NCBI GenBank assembly: GCA_016873805.1
Contig: VGVZ01000009.1
Span: forward strand, 29,995-93,994
Origin: Ignavibacteria bacterium
GTDB lineage: Bacteria > Bacteroidota > Ignavibacteria > UBA10030
Length of the DNA: 64,000 nt
Direction of reading: 5' to 3'
Each line of letters starts with the position of its first letter. Within the stretch, counting starts at the first letter, position 1. The position numbers and the translations under genes were made by a program. Shown here piece after piece: positions 39,309 through 47,620 of the stretch. A model generated the notes under the pieces. It was not told the DNA's origin and did not search any database. It was given only the letters and a program-made list of their open reading frames with translations.

Positions 39309-40136
39309 GTGATCAACTCAGGTTCGCGGCCGACACGTTTTGAAGAGCGATCCCGTCTCTATGTGGATGAGTCTGGTGACCATGTCTACCGTGAAGTTGA
39401 AGAAATCCCACACCGATTCCTGTGCTTGCTTGGCACGTGGTTTCTGAATCCGGCGTATCTTGAATTTCACAAGTCCCTTGAAGAGCTTAAGACAAATTAC
39501 TTCTCGCACCACCCAGACGATCCAGTCATTCTCCACCGGGAGGATCTCATCAATCGCAGAAAAGCGTTCAAGATTCTGAGGGACGACAAGATTCGCGAAC
39601 GATTTGATAGAGACCTGCTTGAAGTAATCCGGGAAGCGCAATTCAAGGTCGTAGCTGTTGTTATCGACAAGTTGTCACTTCGAAATGCATATGGGGGGCA
39701 AGCCGCACATCCCTATCATCTGGCTATGGGCTTTCTGCTTCAGCGGTACGCAGGTTACTTGAACCACATTAACCGTGTGGGGGACATTTTGGCAGAAGCA
39801 CGAGGGGGCGTAGAAGATCGACTTCTTTCGGAATCCTATACCAGGATATTTGAACGAGGAACGTGGATGAGAGATGCTTCCTTTTTCCAGGCGGCGCTCA
39901 CATCACGACAGCTCAAACTGAAACAAAAATCGGCTAACATCTCCGGATTGCAGCTGGCTGACATTCTCTGCCATCCAGTCAAACAATACGTCTTGCAGAA
40001 GTATGACTTTGTGGGATCGCAAGAGTTGGGCATCTTTGCGAAACGTGTCCTTACTGTGGTTGCTGAGAAATTCAATTCTCATCTGTACGACGGAAGAGTG
40101 GAGGGTTATGGATATGTTCTCTATCCGAGGCAATAG
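39309..40136 (+). CDS. DUF3800 domain protein
   Basis: 275 residues, GTG start with GGGGGAG before it. The DUF3800 features are the N-terminal YVDESGDH motif (residues about 18-25), VILHREDL, VAVVIDK and the C-terminal SANISGLQLADILCHPV. These acidic residues fit an RNase H-like nuclease fold; the family is common on mobile elements and near restriction-modification genes, but its role is unproven. It lies 28 bases after eno, in DNA with more A+T than its neighbours, and is followed at once by a structured element. Confidence 0.85.
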   Translation: MINSGSRPTRFEERSRLYVDESGDHVYREVEEIPHRFLCLLGTWFLNPAYLEFHKSLEELKTNYFSHHPDDPVILHREDLINRRKAFKILRDDKIRERFDRDLLEVIREAQFKVVAVVIDKLSLRNAYGGQAAHPYHLAMGFLLQRYAGYLNHINRVGDILAEARGGVEDRLLSESYTRIFERGTWMRDASFFQAALTSRQLKLKQKSANISGLQLADILCHPVKQYVLQKYDFVGSQELGIFAKRVLTVVAEKFNSHLYDGRVEGYGYVLYPRQ

Positions 40137-40230
40137 CCCAAAAACAATAAGGGCGCCTCTTGCAAGACGCCCTTACGCTCGCCCCTGCGGGCGATCCAAC
40201 TCCGCTTAACGGATTAATTACAAGTTAGGC
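40136..40230 (+). other. Structured attC-like element after the DUF3800 stop
   Basis: Begins at the stop codon of the DUF3800 gene. Three hairpins follow: TAAGGGCG with CGCCCTTA (8 bp), TCGCCC with GGGCGA (6 bp, loop CTGC) and TCCG with CGGA, then GTTAGGC at 40224-40230, a perfect match to the integron inverse core GTTRRRY. The opposite end has GCCCAAA rather than RYYYAAC, so the match is imperfect. The first hairpin could also serve as terminator. Its 95-base length fits attC sites. A plain terminator cluster is the alternative. Confidence 0.35.
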
Positions 40231-40277
40231 CTTTTTTCCCCAAAAGCAAGCTTCCCTCGATGTCCTCGGAACTACGG

Positions 40278-40461
40278 TCAGATAGTGGAACGTGCAATCT
40301 TCGCAGAACTTGGATCCTGTGACTCAGTTGGATTTCTGAAAGCATGGCACAGCGCAATATTGAAAAACTTGTGAAGGTAAGCATTCCTAAGCCGCTCAAC
40401 GAAGCGAAATATGGACGAGCCTTCTTTGCGGAGGAGATTTTCCGGCTCGCACAACAAGGCT
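40278..40461 (+). pseudogene. Possible eroded coding remnant in two frames
   Basis: One frame gives NYGQIVERAIFAELGSCDS then VGFLKAWHSAILKNL and stops near 40374. A second frame gives MAQRNIEKLVKVSIPKPL then NEAKYGRAFFAEEIFRLAQQG and stops at 40461. Both look protein-like and the second takes over as the first ends, as after a frameshift. No family is recognised; the second piece is too short to judge. Confidence 0.25.
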
Positions 40462-40566
40462 AGCTGTAGTAGTTTGAAATTCAAACAGATAGAGAATTTT
40501 TCTCTTGGGTCGAAAATGATACTTCTGGCAAGGAGAATTATGCTTGTGTGTAATTCGTCATAACCC

Positions 40567-40628
40567 TTATGTAACAGAACCTCCACCGCGTTACATAAGC
40601 GATTCCGAATGTAACGGTAGTTACATAA
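40567..40628. repeat. Two inverted-repeat pairs built from GTTACATAA
   Basis: TTATGTAAC (40567-40575) and GTTACATAA (40590-40598) form a 9-bp inverted pair with a 14-base spacer. ATGTAAC (40609-40615) and GTTACAT (40620-40626) form a second with a 4-base spacer; the last copy again reads GTTACATAA. Four half-sites in 62 bases suggest a protein-binding or recombination site. Confidence 0.6.
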
Positions 40629-40707
40629 CCGAAGGTAGAATTCCACCTTTCACCCGAAAAGGATAATTTCGCCAGTCAAAATTCACCTTGTGCAACATTT
40701 TGTGCCT

Positions 40708-41034
40708 ATGCCAAAAAACGCCAAAAAACCAGCCAAATCTGCCGGCCGAAAAACCGCCCGTCGCAAGCCAGTGCCGAGGGAGAGCCGCAAAAGGGGTGAC
40801 CGCATCTCTCAAGGCGTGCAAACCCAAACCGCCCAAATCCCGATCTCCCCAGCCAAGGGGCAACCGATGCTCGTCTGGGTCGGCAAACGACCGCTCCGGC
40901 ACGTGCTGGAAAAGAAAACGGATCTGGTGAAGGGAGCGTATGTACTTTCGGCTCCGGAGAAAACCGCAACGGTTGCTGGGGAGATTATTGATATGTTGGG
41001 TGAAGAAGTGCTCGAAATCAGAAAGGTCTACTGA
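40708..41034 (+). CDS. Lys/Arg-rich ORF, possible internally deleted DNA methyltransferase
   Basis: 108 residues. A basic start (MPKNAKKPAKSAGRKTARRK) leads to ISPAKGQPMLVWVGKRPLRH, which resembles the N-terminus of adenine-specific methyltransferases of Type III-like systems. The end, APEKTATVAGEIIDMLGEEV, resembles the C-terminal segment of the same class. No catalytic DPPY or FxGxG motif lies between, so a functional enzyme is excluded. The stop is one base before the mutase ATG, which argues that the frame is still translated. The family link is from memory of sequence patterns. Confidence 0.5.
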   Translation: MPKNAKKPAKSAGRKTARRKPVPRESRKRGDRISQGVQTQTAQIPISPAKGQPMLVWVGKRPLRHVLEKKTDLVKGAYVLSAPEKTATVAGEIIDMLGEEVLEIRKVY

Positions 41035-41035
41035 T

Positions 41036-42433
41036 ATGCCTGCTCACATCAAATTCGGCACCGACGGCTGGCGCGGAGTCATCGCAGATGACTTCACCTT
41101 CGAGAATGTCGCACGCGTCGCACTTGCTGCGGCTTACTACTTCAAGAAACACAAGAACATCAGGAACGGTGTCGTCATCGGATACGATGCACGGTTTCTT
41201 TCGAAAGAGTTTGCGGAAAAAACTGCCGAAGTGCTGAGTAACAAGGGGATCAAAGTCATTATCTCTGACGCGATCTCATCAACCCCTATGGTTTCCCTCC
41301 TCACGAAGAAACTCAAGATGGCCGGCGGCGTCGTCATCACTGCAAGTCACAATCCTGCCAAGTACAACGGCTTCAAGCTGAAAGGAGATTTTGGCGGACC
41401 GGCTCATCCCGAGATGGTGGAGAAGCTGGAAAGGGAACTGAAGAAAGTAATAACGTCGAAAGTAGAAAGTGAAAAGACGCTGAAAGAACTTGAGAAACAA
41501 GGAATTGTCCGGCGAAAAGACTTCACCTCCGTATATGTCAAAGATCTGATAACGAAGCTCAATCTCCCACTCATCCAATCGGCGAACCTGAAGATCGCCT
41601 ACGATGCGATGCATGGGGCCGGCCAGGGCGTGTTGGAGAAACTCGTCACTCCGAAACTGCTCCTCCGCAATTTCTTCAATCCCTCGTTTGGTGGCGCCCA
41701 TCCTGAGCCCCTTCCTCAACACATCTCACAGTTGATGAGTGACGTTGTCAGGCATGGCTGCGATATCGGTATCGCAACGGATGGTGATGCGGATCGCGTT
41801 GGTGCGGTTGATGAAAAAGGAAACTTCGTCGATTCGCACCGCATCTTTGCTTTACTCCTGAAGTACTTTGTGGAAACGAAGAAGTGGAAGGGAGAAGTCG
41901 CGAAGTCATTTTCCGTCAGTCAAATCATCAACAAGATGTGCGAGAAGTACGGGCTGAAACTCCACGAAACAGCCATTGGATTCAAACATCTGTGCCGTCT
42001 CATGACTGAACGGGATATCCTCATTGCAGCTGAAGAGAGCGGCGGACTCGGCGTCAAGGGGCACCTCCCCGAGCGAGACGGAATCTACATCGGATTGCTG
42101 CTGTGCGAAATCATGGCTGCGCGTCGCAAGAGGCTGAGCGAACTCGTCGATGAACTCATGAAAGAGTTTGGGCCGCATCATTTCAACCGGATTGACTCGC
42201 ATCTCACGGAAAAGGAAAAGAAGCGCGTGCTCGCCGTCTTCGCAAAAGGTGTGAAAGCTATTGGGAAGTATCCCGTTGTGAGAGAAGAACGCACTGACGG
42301 GATCAAGCTTTTTGTCGAGAATGGGTGGATTCTCGTGCGCGCCTCGGGAACCGAGCCGCTGATCAGATTCTATGCAGAAGCAGATTCCGCCGACCGCGTA
42401 GACGAGCTTCTCAGCGAGGTGACAAACCTCTAA
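41036..42433 (+). CDS. Phosphoglucomutase/phosphomannomutase family protein
   Basis: 465 residues. Alpha-D-phosphohexomutase: moves phosphate between C1 and C6 of hexose. Motifs: FGTDGWRGVIADDFT, VVITASHNPAKYNGFK (active Ser), GIATDGDADRVGAVDE (metal loop), AAEESGGLGVKGH (sugar loop) and VRASGTEPLIRFYAEA (phosphate loop). Sugar specificity is not clear. The ATG is one base after the stop of the basic ORF. A terminator follows at 42500. Confidence 0.93.
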   Translation: MPAHIKFGTDGWRGVIADDFTFENVARVALAAAYYFKKHKNIRNGVVIGYDARFLSKEFAEKTAEVLSNKGIKVIISDAISSTPMVSLLTKKLKMAGGVVITASHNPAKYNGFKLKGDFGGPAHPEMVEKLERELKKVITSKVESEKTLKELEKQGIVRRKDFTSVYVKDLITKLNLPLIQSANLKIAYDAMHGAGQGVLEKLVTPKLLLRNFFNPSFGGAHPEPLPQHISQLMSDVVRHGCDIGIATDGDADRVGAVDEKGNFVDSHRIFALLLKYFVETKKWKGEVAKSFSVSQIINKMCEKYGLKLHETAIGFKHLCRLMTERDILIAAEESGGLGVKGHLPERDGIYIGLLLCEIMAARRKRLSELVDELMKEFGPHHFNRIDSHLTEKEKKRVLAVFAKGVKAIGKYPVVREERTDGIKLFVENGWILVRASGTEPLIRFYAEADSADRVDELLSEVTNL

Positions 42434-42499
42434 CCGGAGCATACACGGCAGGCAGATCATGCGTATGCCGGTCTGTCGAAACTCAACGGAATGAATGAG

Positions 42500-42529
42500 A
42501 AGCGGGATCCTGGGAGGCCCGCTTTTTCG
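42500..42529 (+). terminator. Terminator after phosphohexomutase
   Basis: AAGCGGG (42500-42506) pairs with CCCGCTT (42518-42524), followed by TTTCGTTTTT. Confidence 0.7.
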
Positions 42530-42572
42530 TTTTTCATCCACAACCTTCCAATACCCCATCAGGTCTAATCCT

Positions 42573-43199
42573 ATGGCTGAGAATCACATGCAATTTCAGG
42601 GCAAGGAGGATCCGGACATCAATCTCATCCAACGAGCACGGAACGGGGATGCTCTCGCATTTGAACAATTGGTCTTCAAGCATGACCGTCGGATCCTGTC
42701 GATCATCGCCAGCTATGTCAATCGTGCCGACGACGCCAAGGACATCTATCAGGAAGTGCTGATCCGGGTCTATCGGGGTCTGCCGAAGTTTCGGGCCGAG
42801 AGTGAGTTCACGACGTGGCTTTATCGCATTGCGGCAAATACTTGCCTGACTCACCGTGCCCGAGCGGGTCGCCGGAGTCATATGACTCAACCGCTCGATG
42901 ATGAAGATGAAAGCGGTGAGGCACATTCAGCTTCTTCAGAGAAGCCGCGCAATCCGGAGGAGGAATTGCTGAGTACGGAGATTCGCGAACGAGTGGACGC
43001 GGCGCTTGCGACGCTTTCGCCGCGACAGCGAATGGTGTTTACGCTCAAGCAGCACGAGGGATTCAAGCTGACAGAAATCGCTACAATGATGGAATGCACC
43101 GAAGGAACCGTGAAACGATACCTGTTTGAAGCGACGCAACGAATGAAAAAGCAGTTGAAGGATTTGATCGAGGAGAAAGACGAATCGAGGGACAAATGA
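42573..43199 (+). CDS. ECF-type RNA polymerase sigma factor
   Basis: 208 residues. Sigma region 2 (LVFKHDRRILSIIASYVNRADDAKDIYQEVLIRVYRGL, in parts) with the DAKDIYQEV core, FTTWLYRIAANTC for promoter melting, then region 4 with LSPRQRMVFTLKQHEGFKLTEIA and TVKRYLFEATQRMKK helix-turn-helix. An acidic linker (DDEDESGEAHS) joins them. Stop overlaps the downstream anti-sigma ATG by 4 bases, the usual control partner. Confidence 0.93.
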   Translation: MAENHMQFQGKEDPDINLIQRARNGDALAFEQLVFKHDRRILSIIASYVNRADDAKDIYQEVLIRVYRGLPKFRAESEFTTWLYRIAANTCLTHRARAGRRSHMTQPLDDEDESGEAHSASSEKPRNPEEELLSTEIRERVDAALATLSPRQRMVFTLKQHEGFKLTEIATMMECTEGTVKRYLFEATQRMKKQLKDLIEEKDESRDK

Positions 43200-44155
43200 A
43201 ACACGAACCGTATCGAGAGTGGCTTGTTCTGGACATGGTCGGGGAACTGGGTGCCGACGAGAGGGCACTTCTGAGGGAACATCTTCAATCGTGTCCGGAG
43301 TGCGCCCGCGAACAACGCGAACTTGCCGGACTGCACAGGTTAACGGCGCAACGGGAGGTCGTTGATGTATCTGAAGATTTCCTGAGCGAGGCGAGGACGA
43401 GCGCGCGTGACGCACTCCGCCGGGAACGGAATGCAAGACGATTCCGCGATCGGGTTGCATCGGTTGTGGATCAGTTGATGCCGATTGTCCTCAAACCGGC
43501 CATCGTCAGCGTTTCGATGCTTGTCGTCGGCGTGGGCATCGGGCACATGCTGTTCGCCCCCGGCGCATCGGAGACGATCAGCGCGTCGGGAACCGAATGG
43601 ATCGACGCGGCCGAGCGGGGAGAGGCATTCATTACGTCGGTACGGTTCGTTGATCCCGATCCGCAGGACGGCGTGATCGAATTCACCTTCGATGCACTCA
43701 CACCTGTTCGCGTGAAGGGGAGCGTCAGCGACCAGAGAATCCAACGAGTTCTCGCCCAGGCGCTGCTCCACGAGCACAATCCCGGCGTGCGGATCCGGGC
43801 AGTCAGCGCGTTCGCTCAATCGCCGATGCGTGAGGCCGATCCAATCATCAAGCAGGCTCTCTTTGAAGTCCTCCGCACGGATGAGAACGCCGGCGTTCGG
43901 AAGGCCGCGCTGATGGTACTGCGAGCTCTCCCGTTTGATCGGGAAATCCGAGACGCCTTGATTTCCATTCTGCTGAGAGATACGAACGACGGCATTCGTA
44001 TCGAGGCAATCTCCTACCTGGGGGAGATCGAAAAAAACCAGATGAGTCTGAGCAACGAAAATCGGCGTGCGCTCGAAAAGAAGATGTCGGAGGAGAAAAA
44101 CGACTACATTCGGAATCAAACACTTACTCTCATTCGGGAGGTACGAGAACAATGA
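43196..44155 (+). CDS. Anti-sigma factor with zinc-finger head and extracytoplasmic HEAT-like repeats
   Basis: 319 residues. Residues about 25-37 (LREHLQSCPECAR) hold the HxxxCxxC zinc-binding anti-sigma motif. A single membrane helix lies near 100-120 (PAIVSVSMLVVGVGIGHMLF). The C-terminal about 150 residues are helical pairs of HEAT type (NPGVRIRAVSAFAQSP, NAGVRKAALMVLRALP, NDGIRIEAISYLGEI). The zinc head would hold the sigma factor; the repeats may sense an envelope partner. It overlaps both neighbours by 4 bases. Confidence 0.88.
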   Translation: MKHEPYREWLVLDMVGELGADERALLREHLQSCPECAREQRELAGLHRLTAQREVVDVSEDFLSEARTSARDALRRERNARRFRDRVASVVDQLMPIVLKPAIVSVSMLVVGVGIGHMLFAPGASETISASGTEWIDAAERGEAFITSVRFVDPDPQDGVIEFTFDALTPVRVKGSVSDQRIQRVLAQALLHEHNPGVRIRAVSAFAQSPMREADPIIKQALFEVLRTDENAGVRKAALMVLRALPFDREIRDALISILLRDTNDGIRIEAISYLGEIEKNQMSLSNENRRALEKKMSEEKNDYIRNQTLTLIREVREQ

Positions 44156-45291
44156 AACACATTCTGCGGAAAACCAGCCTGATCACTCTCTTCATGGTTG
44201 CGGCGACGGTTGTCGCGACGGCACAGCAGGTGGACAGCAGATCGCGATCATTCACCGTGACAAAAGGGGGGACACTGGACCTTGCCGTGAGCGGCGGCGA
44301 TGTCCGGATTGCATCATGGGAAAAGAGCGAGGTGTACGTCAGAGCTGAAGGCGTGAGTTCATCGGATCTGGAGTACCTCGAGATGACGCAAAGCGGCAAT
44401 ACGGTGACGGTCCGGTTTCAGCCGCGCCGCTCCCGCTCGCGTAACGTACGATTCGATGTGAAACTTCCGGTCGATTTCAATGCCGCGTTGAAAACCGCCG
44501 GCGGAGACATTGAGCTCCACGGCTCCATTTCCGGAAAGGTCAAAGGATCAACAGCTGGCGGGGATATTGTTCTCCGCGATGTCGTCGGTTCGGTGGAGAT
44601 GACGACGTCAGGGGGCGACATCCGCACCGGAACGGTTCGGGGCAACGTGGTCCTGAAAACCTCCGGAGGCGACATCGATGTGGGGAAAGTGGATGGTGAG
44701 GTCGAAGTGACGACCTCGGGGGGTGACATCCAGGTGGAAAGTGTCGGCAAATCCCTCAAAGCCAGAACCTCCGGCGGAGACATCAAGATCGGTGACATCG
44801 GAGGTGAAGCGAACGTTTCGACCGCCGGAGGGGATGTTCGGGTCGGGAAGGTGAGTGGACGGGCAACTCTCAGTACCGCCGGCGGAGACGTCCGACTTCG
44901 CAGCGGAAGCGGAGAGGTAACGGCAAAGACAGCCGGCGGAGATGTCGAGCTTCGTGATATCACAGGAACGGTGGAGGCAAAAACGGCAGGCGGAGATGTG
45001 ACGGTCGAGCTTCGATCAGTTGGGAAGGGACCAAGTGTTCTGTCAACTGCCGGAGGCACGGTGACGTTGCATATTGCCGAGAATGCGAAAGCAACCATCG
45101 ACGCAACAATTGAGCTGCGACATTCGTGGGGATGGGGGAGGAAGGACTATGAGATCAAGTCAGATTTCAAGGCGGATAGCTACGACAAAGACGACGATCG
45201 CATCGAGGCGACCTACAAGCTCAATGGGGGCGGAGAACGAATTACGCTCAAGACCTCCAACGGCAACATAGTTATTCGAAAACTGAAATAG
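44152..45291 (+). CDS. DUF4097-type beta-repeat envelope protein
   Basis: 379 residues with signal peptide (HILRKTSLITLFMVAATVVATAQ). The body is a right-handed beta-helix-like array: about ten copies of a 15-20 residue unit with T[SA]GGD[VI] (TTSGGDIRTG, KTSGGDIDVG, STAGGDVRVG, KTAGGDVELR). DUF4097 proteins occur in envelope-stress loci such as LiaX. Third gene of the sigma/anti-sigma operon, so it is likely a regulated output or sensor. Followed by a terminator. Confidence 0.88.
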   Translation: MKHILRKTSLITLFMVAATVVATAQQVDSRSRSFTVTKGGTLDLAVSGGDVRIASWEKSEVYVRAEGVSSSDLEYLEMTQSGNTVTVRFQPRRSRSRNVRFDVKLPVDFNAALKTAGGDIELHGSISGKVKGSTAGGDIVLRDVVGSVEMTTSGGDIRTGTVRGNVVLKTSGGDIDVGKVDGEVEVTTSGGDIQVESVGKSLKARTSGGDIKIGDIGGEANVSTAGGDVRVGKVSGRATLSTAGGDVRLRSGSGEVTAKTAGGDVELRDITGTVEAKTAGGDVTVELRSVGKGPSVLSTAGGTVTLHIAENAKATIDATIELRHSWGWGRKDYEIKSDFKADSYDKDDDRIEATYKLNGGGERITLKTSNGNIVIRKLK

Positions 45292-45309
45292 TCCACGTCA
45301 TATCCAGAT

Positions 45310-45353
45310 AAAGGGCCTCCGGGGATTCCGATCCCGAGGAGGCCTTTCTCTTT
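45310..45353 (+). terminator. Terminator after DUF4097 gene
   Basis: AAGGGCCTCC (about 45311-45320) pairs with GGAGGCCTTT (45338-45347), with an inner GGGAT/ATCCC stem, then CTCTTT. Confidence 0.75.
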
Positions 45354-45369
45354 GGGGCGATCTGCTGCG

Positions 45370-45398
45370 TTGTATGTCTGGACATCATCTCGTATTAT
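45370..45398 (+). promoter_or_regulatory. Promoter-like site for rlmD
   Basis: TTGTAT at 45370-45375, 17-base spacer, TATTAT at 45393-45398. Leader about 35 bases; supports the ATG at 45439 over upstream in-frame codons. Confidence 0.5.
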
Positions 45399-45438
45399 TA
45401 CTCCGTCAGATGCTCTGTACTGCGAGAGGCAAAGAGCT

Positions 45439-46872
45439 ATGGAAGGCTCGTACAAACGCGGAGATCTCGTTCGGGCAGAAATATCGGGTTCGGCATTCGA
45501 AGGAAAAGCCGTCGCGCGTCTCGAGGGTCTGGTCATCTTTGTCGACGGCGGCGTACCGGGAGACCTCCTCACTGTCCGGATCACGAAAGTGAAGAAGAAC
45601 CACCTCGAAGCACGGGTCGAAACCATTGAGACTCCTTCACCCCTCCGAACGACTCCTCGCTGTCGGCACTTCGGCGCGTGCGGCGGATGCAAATGGCAAC
45701 ACGTCGATTATCGCGCCCAACTCGATTTCAAAGAACGGCATGTTCGAGATGCGTTCGAGCGCATCGGTGGATTTGAAGATCCGCCCATCCTTCCGATCAT
45801 TGGATCAGATGAGATCTACTTCTATCGCAACAAGATGGAATTCTCATTCTCCGATCAGCAATGGTTGACCTCTCCCCCGGAACGCGACGCATTGCCTGAT
45901 CGCGGCGTGGGATCGTCAACATACCTCGGACTTCATGTTCCTCAACGGTTTGACAAGATCCTTGACATCAGCGAGTGCTACCTTCAATCTGAACTCTCGA
46001 ACCGTATTCTTTCTGCCGTGCGCGACTTCGCGCGAAAGAGCAAGTACCCCGTCTATTCGTACCATACCCATTCCGGATATTTCAGATTCCTTGTGATTCG
46101 TCAGGCGAAGCGGACCAATGAGTTGATGGTCAATCTGGTGACTTCCGAGGATCAAACAGACGAGATGCTTCGATTCACCAAAGAGCTGAGAAGCAGGGTC
46201 CCCGAGATCACCACCGTCGTCAATACGATCAATTCAAAGAAAGCGCAGGTTGCGTTTGGAGAGCATGAGGAGACGTACTTCGGACCCGGTGTGATTCATG
46301 AGCAAATCGGGGGACTGACCTTCACGATATCGGCGGGCTCATTTTTTCAAACGAATACCGCGCAGGCAGAGAGGTTGTATGAAATCACGAAATCCTTTGC
46401 CGCGTTGAAGGGCACGGAGCTTGTCTATGATCTCTACAGCGGTACGGGCTCGATTGCGCTGTTTGTCGCCAACTCGGCGCGACATGTGGTGGGGATTGAA
46501 TCAGTGGAGAGTGCGATCAGTGATGCCGAGAGGAATGCTCGACAGAACGGAGTAAAAAATTGCACATTTATTCAGGGGGACTTGAAAGATCGCCTCACCA
46601 AAGATGTTGAGTGGATGAAGACGCATCCCCGTCCTGATGTGCTCATCATTGATCCCCCCCGAAGCGGGATGCATCCAACGGTTGTCGAAGAAATCGTCCG
46701 GCTCAATGTGCCGCTCATTGTCTACGTGAGCTGTAATCCTGCGACACAGGCGAGGGATGTGAAGGAGTTTTGCGAAAACAACTACGGGCTGGAAAAAATC
46801 CAGCCCGTTGACATGTTTCCGCACACGTACCACATCGAAAGTGTTGCACAACTCTGCAGACGGAAGGGATAG
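45439..46872 (+). CDS. rlmD: 23S rRNA (uracil-5-)-methyltransferase, RlmD/RumA type
   Basis: 477 residues. Methylates a uridine in rRNA (or tRNA for close relatives) using SAM. N-terminal TRAM domain (YKRGDLVRAEISGSAFEGKA), iron-sulfur cluster cysteines CRHFGACGGCKW, then FQTNTAQAERLYE, YDLYSGTGSIALFVA (SAM), LIIDPPRSGMHP and the nucleophile in YVSCNPATQARD. The symbol is by family; RlmC/TrmA-like specificity cannot be excluded. Confidence 0.88.
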   Translation: MEGSYKRGDLVRAEISGSAFEGKAVARLEGLVIFVDGGVPGDLLTVRITKVKKNHLEARVETIETPSPLRTTPRCRHFGACGGCKWQHVDYRAQLDFKERHVRDAFERIGGFEDPPILPIIGSDEIYFYRNKMEFSFSDQQWLTSPPERDALPDRGVGSSTYLGLHVPQRFDKILDISECYLQSELSNRILSAVRDFARKSKYPVYSYHTHSGYFRFLVIRQAKRTNELMVNLVTSEDQTDEMLRFTKELRSRVPEITTVVNTINSKKAQVAFGEHEETYFGPGVIHEQIGGLTFTISAGSFFQTNTAQAERLYEITKSFAALKGTELVYDLYSGTGSIALFVANSARHVVGIESVESAISDAERNARQNGVKNCTFIQGDLKDRLTKDVEWMKTHPRPDVLIIDPPRSGMHPTVVEEIVRLNVPLIVYVSCNPATQARDVKEFCENNYGLEKIQPVDMFPHTYHIESVAQLCRRKG

Positions 46873-46891
46873 TGGAGACTCTCCCTTCGTG

Positions 46892-47560
46892 CTACTGCGT
46901 ATCGGTTGGAGGGAGTTTCTGACCCGGGTCGGTATACTCGGCTTTTCCTCCGATTAGGCCCAGTCCCTTGGCGACGAAGTAGACGAGAATGCCGCCACCC
47001 ACAACAGCGGCACCAATCGCATACCAACGATACTTGCTGTCCGGTTCGAATGTGATGTTTGATAAATCGTCGGCAAGGGGAGGCGTGCCGCCCGCAAGAA
47101 CGGCGCTGAGAGGTCCGGTGTGATCGAACGATCGTTCAATCATGACTTCGGAGTCCTCGACCTTGACAAGACGTAGCATTCCTGTAAACCGGTCTCCCTC
47201 CTTCTTGATACTTCCTGCAAGCACGACATCCACGCCGAGAATCTTCCCAAAGTAAGTTGCGCATGCAGGGGAATTGCACTCCTCCAGCTTGTCGAACTTC
47301 AACTCGGCAATGATGGCGTTCATCGCCACATCCCCCATGACGCGCACATTCGGAGAAGTGCTGATTGCCTGGATCAATTGACTCCGAAACTGTGTCTGCT
47401 CTTCGTCGCTCAGGTGTTGAGACGCGAAGGGAAAGACCGCGATCCGCTTCATCACAACCACGTCTTGCGACAGCACGATCTGGGGGATGATCAACGCGGC
47501 CGCAAGAATCACGAACAGCAGTCGGGCGCGCACGACTATTGCAGAAGAGGCATCATTCAT
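46892..47560 (-). CDS. Envelope protein with TolB-N/CsgG-like fold, unknown
   Basis: 222 residues. N-terminal signal or anchor helix (LLFVILAAALIIPQIVLSQ), then a domain resembling TolB-N/FlgO proteins: KRIAVFPFASQHL, LIQAISTSPNVRVMGD and CATYFGKILGVDVVLAGSI, with two cysteines (CNSPAC). A C-terminal helix (WYAIGAAVVGGGILVYFVAKG) would make it membrane-bound. Function unknown. The ATG at 47560 is used; 47575 is an alternative. Confidence 0.75.
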   Translation of the reverse strand: MNDASSAIVVRARLLFVILAAALIIPQIVLSQDVVVMKRIAVFPFASQHLSDEEQTQFRSQLIQAISTSPNVRVMGDVAMNAIIAELKFDKLEECNSPACATYFGKILGVDVVLAGSIKKEGDRFTGMLRLVKVEDSEVMIERSFDHTGPLSAVLAGGTPPLADDLSNITFEPDSKYRWYAIGAAVVGGGILVYFVAKGLGLIGGKAEYTDPGQKLPPTDTQ

Positions 47561-47620
47561 ATCCGTTCCAAACATACCAGTGAATTGTCGTCGAAAACCC
47601 GGTGAACTCCGACTCGCGTG

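Larger units (their letters stand above)
40137..40707. other. 571-bp accessory intergenic region
   Basis: Holds the attC-like element (to 40230), two short possible coding remnants between about 40260 and 40460, AT-rich sequence, and paired inverted repeats at 40567-40628. No intact gene over 60 residues on either strand looks real; the 122-codon minus frame has no recognisable features. Confidence 0.5.

Noticed and set aside
44490..45050. CRISPR-like regular DNA repeats
   Set aside because: The periodic GCCGGCGGAGA-type sequence is the coding repeat of the DUF4097 beta-helix; units are in frame and vary at third positions.
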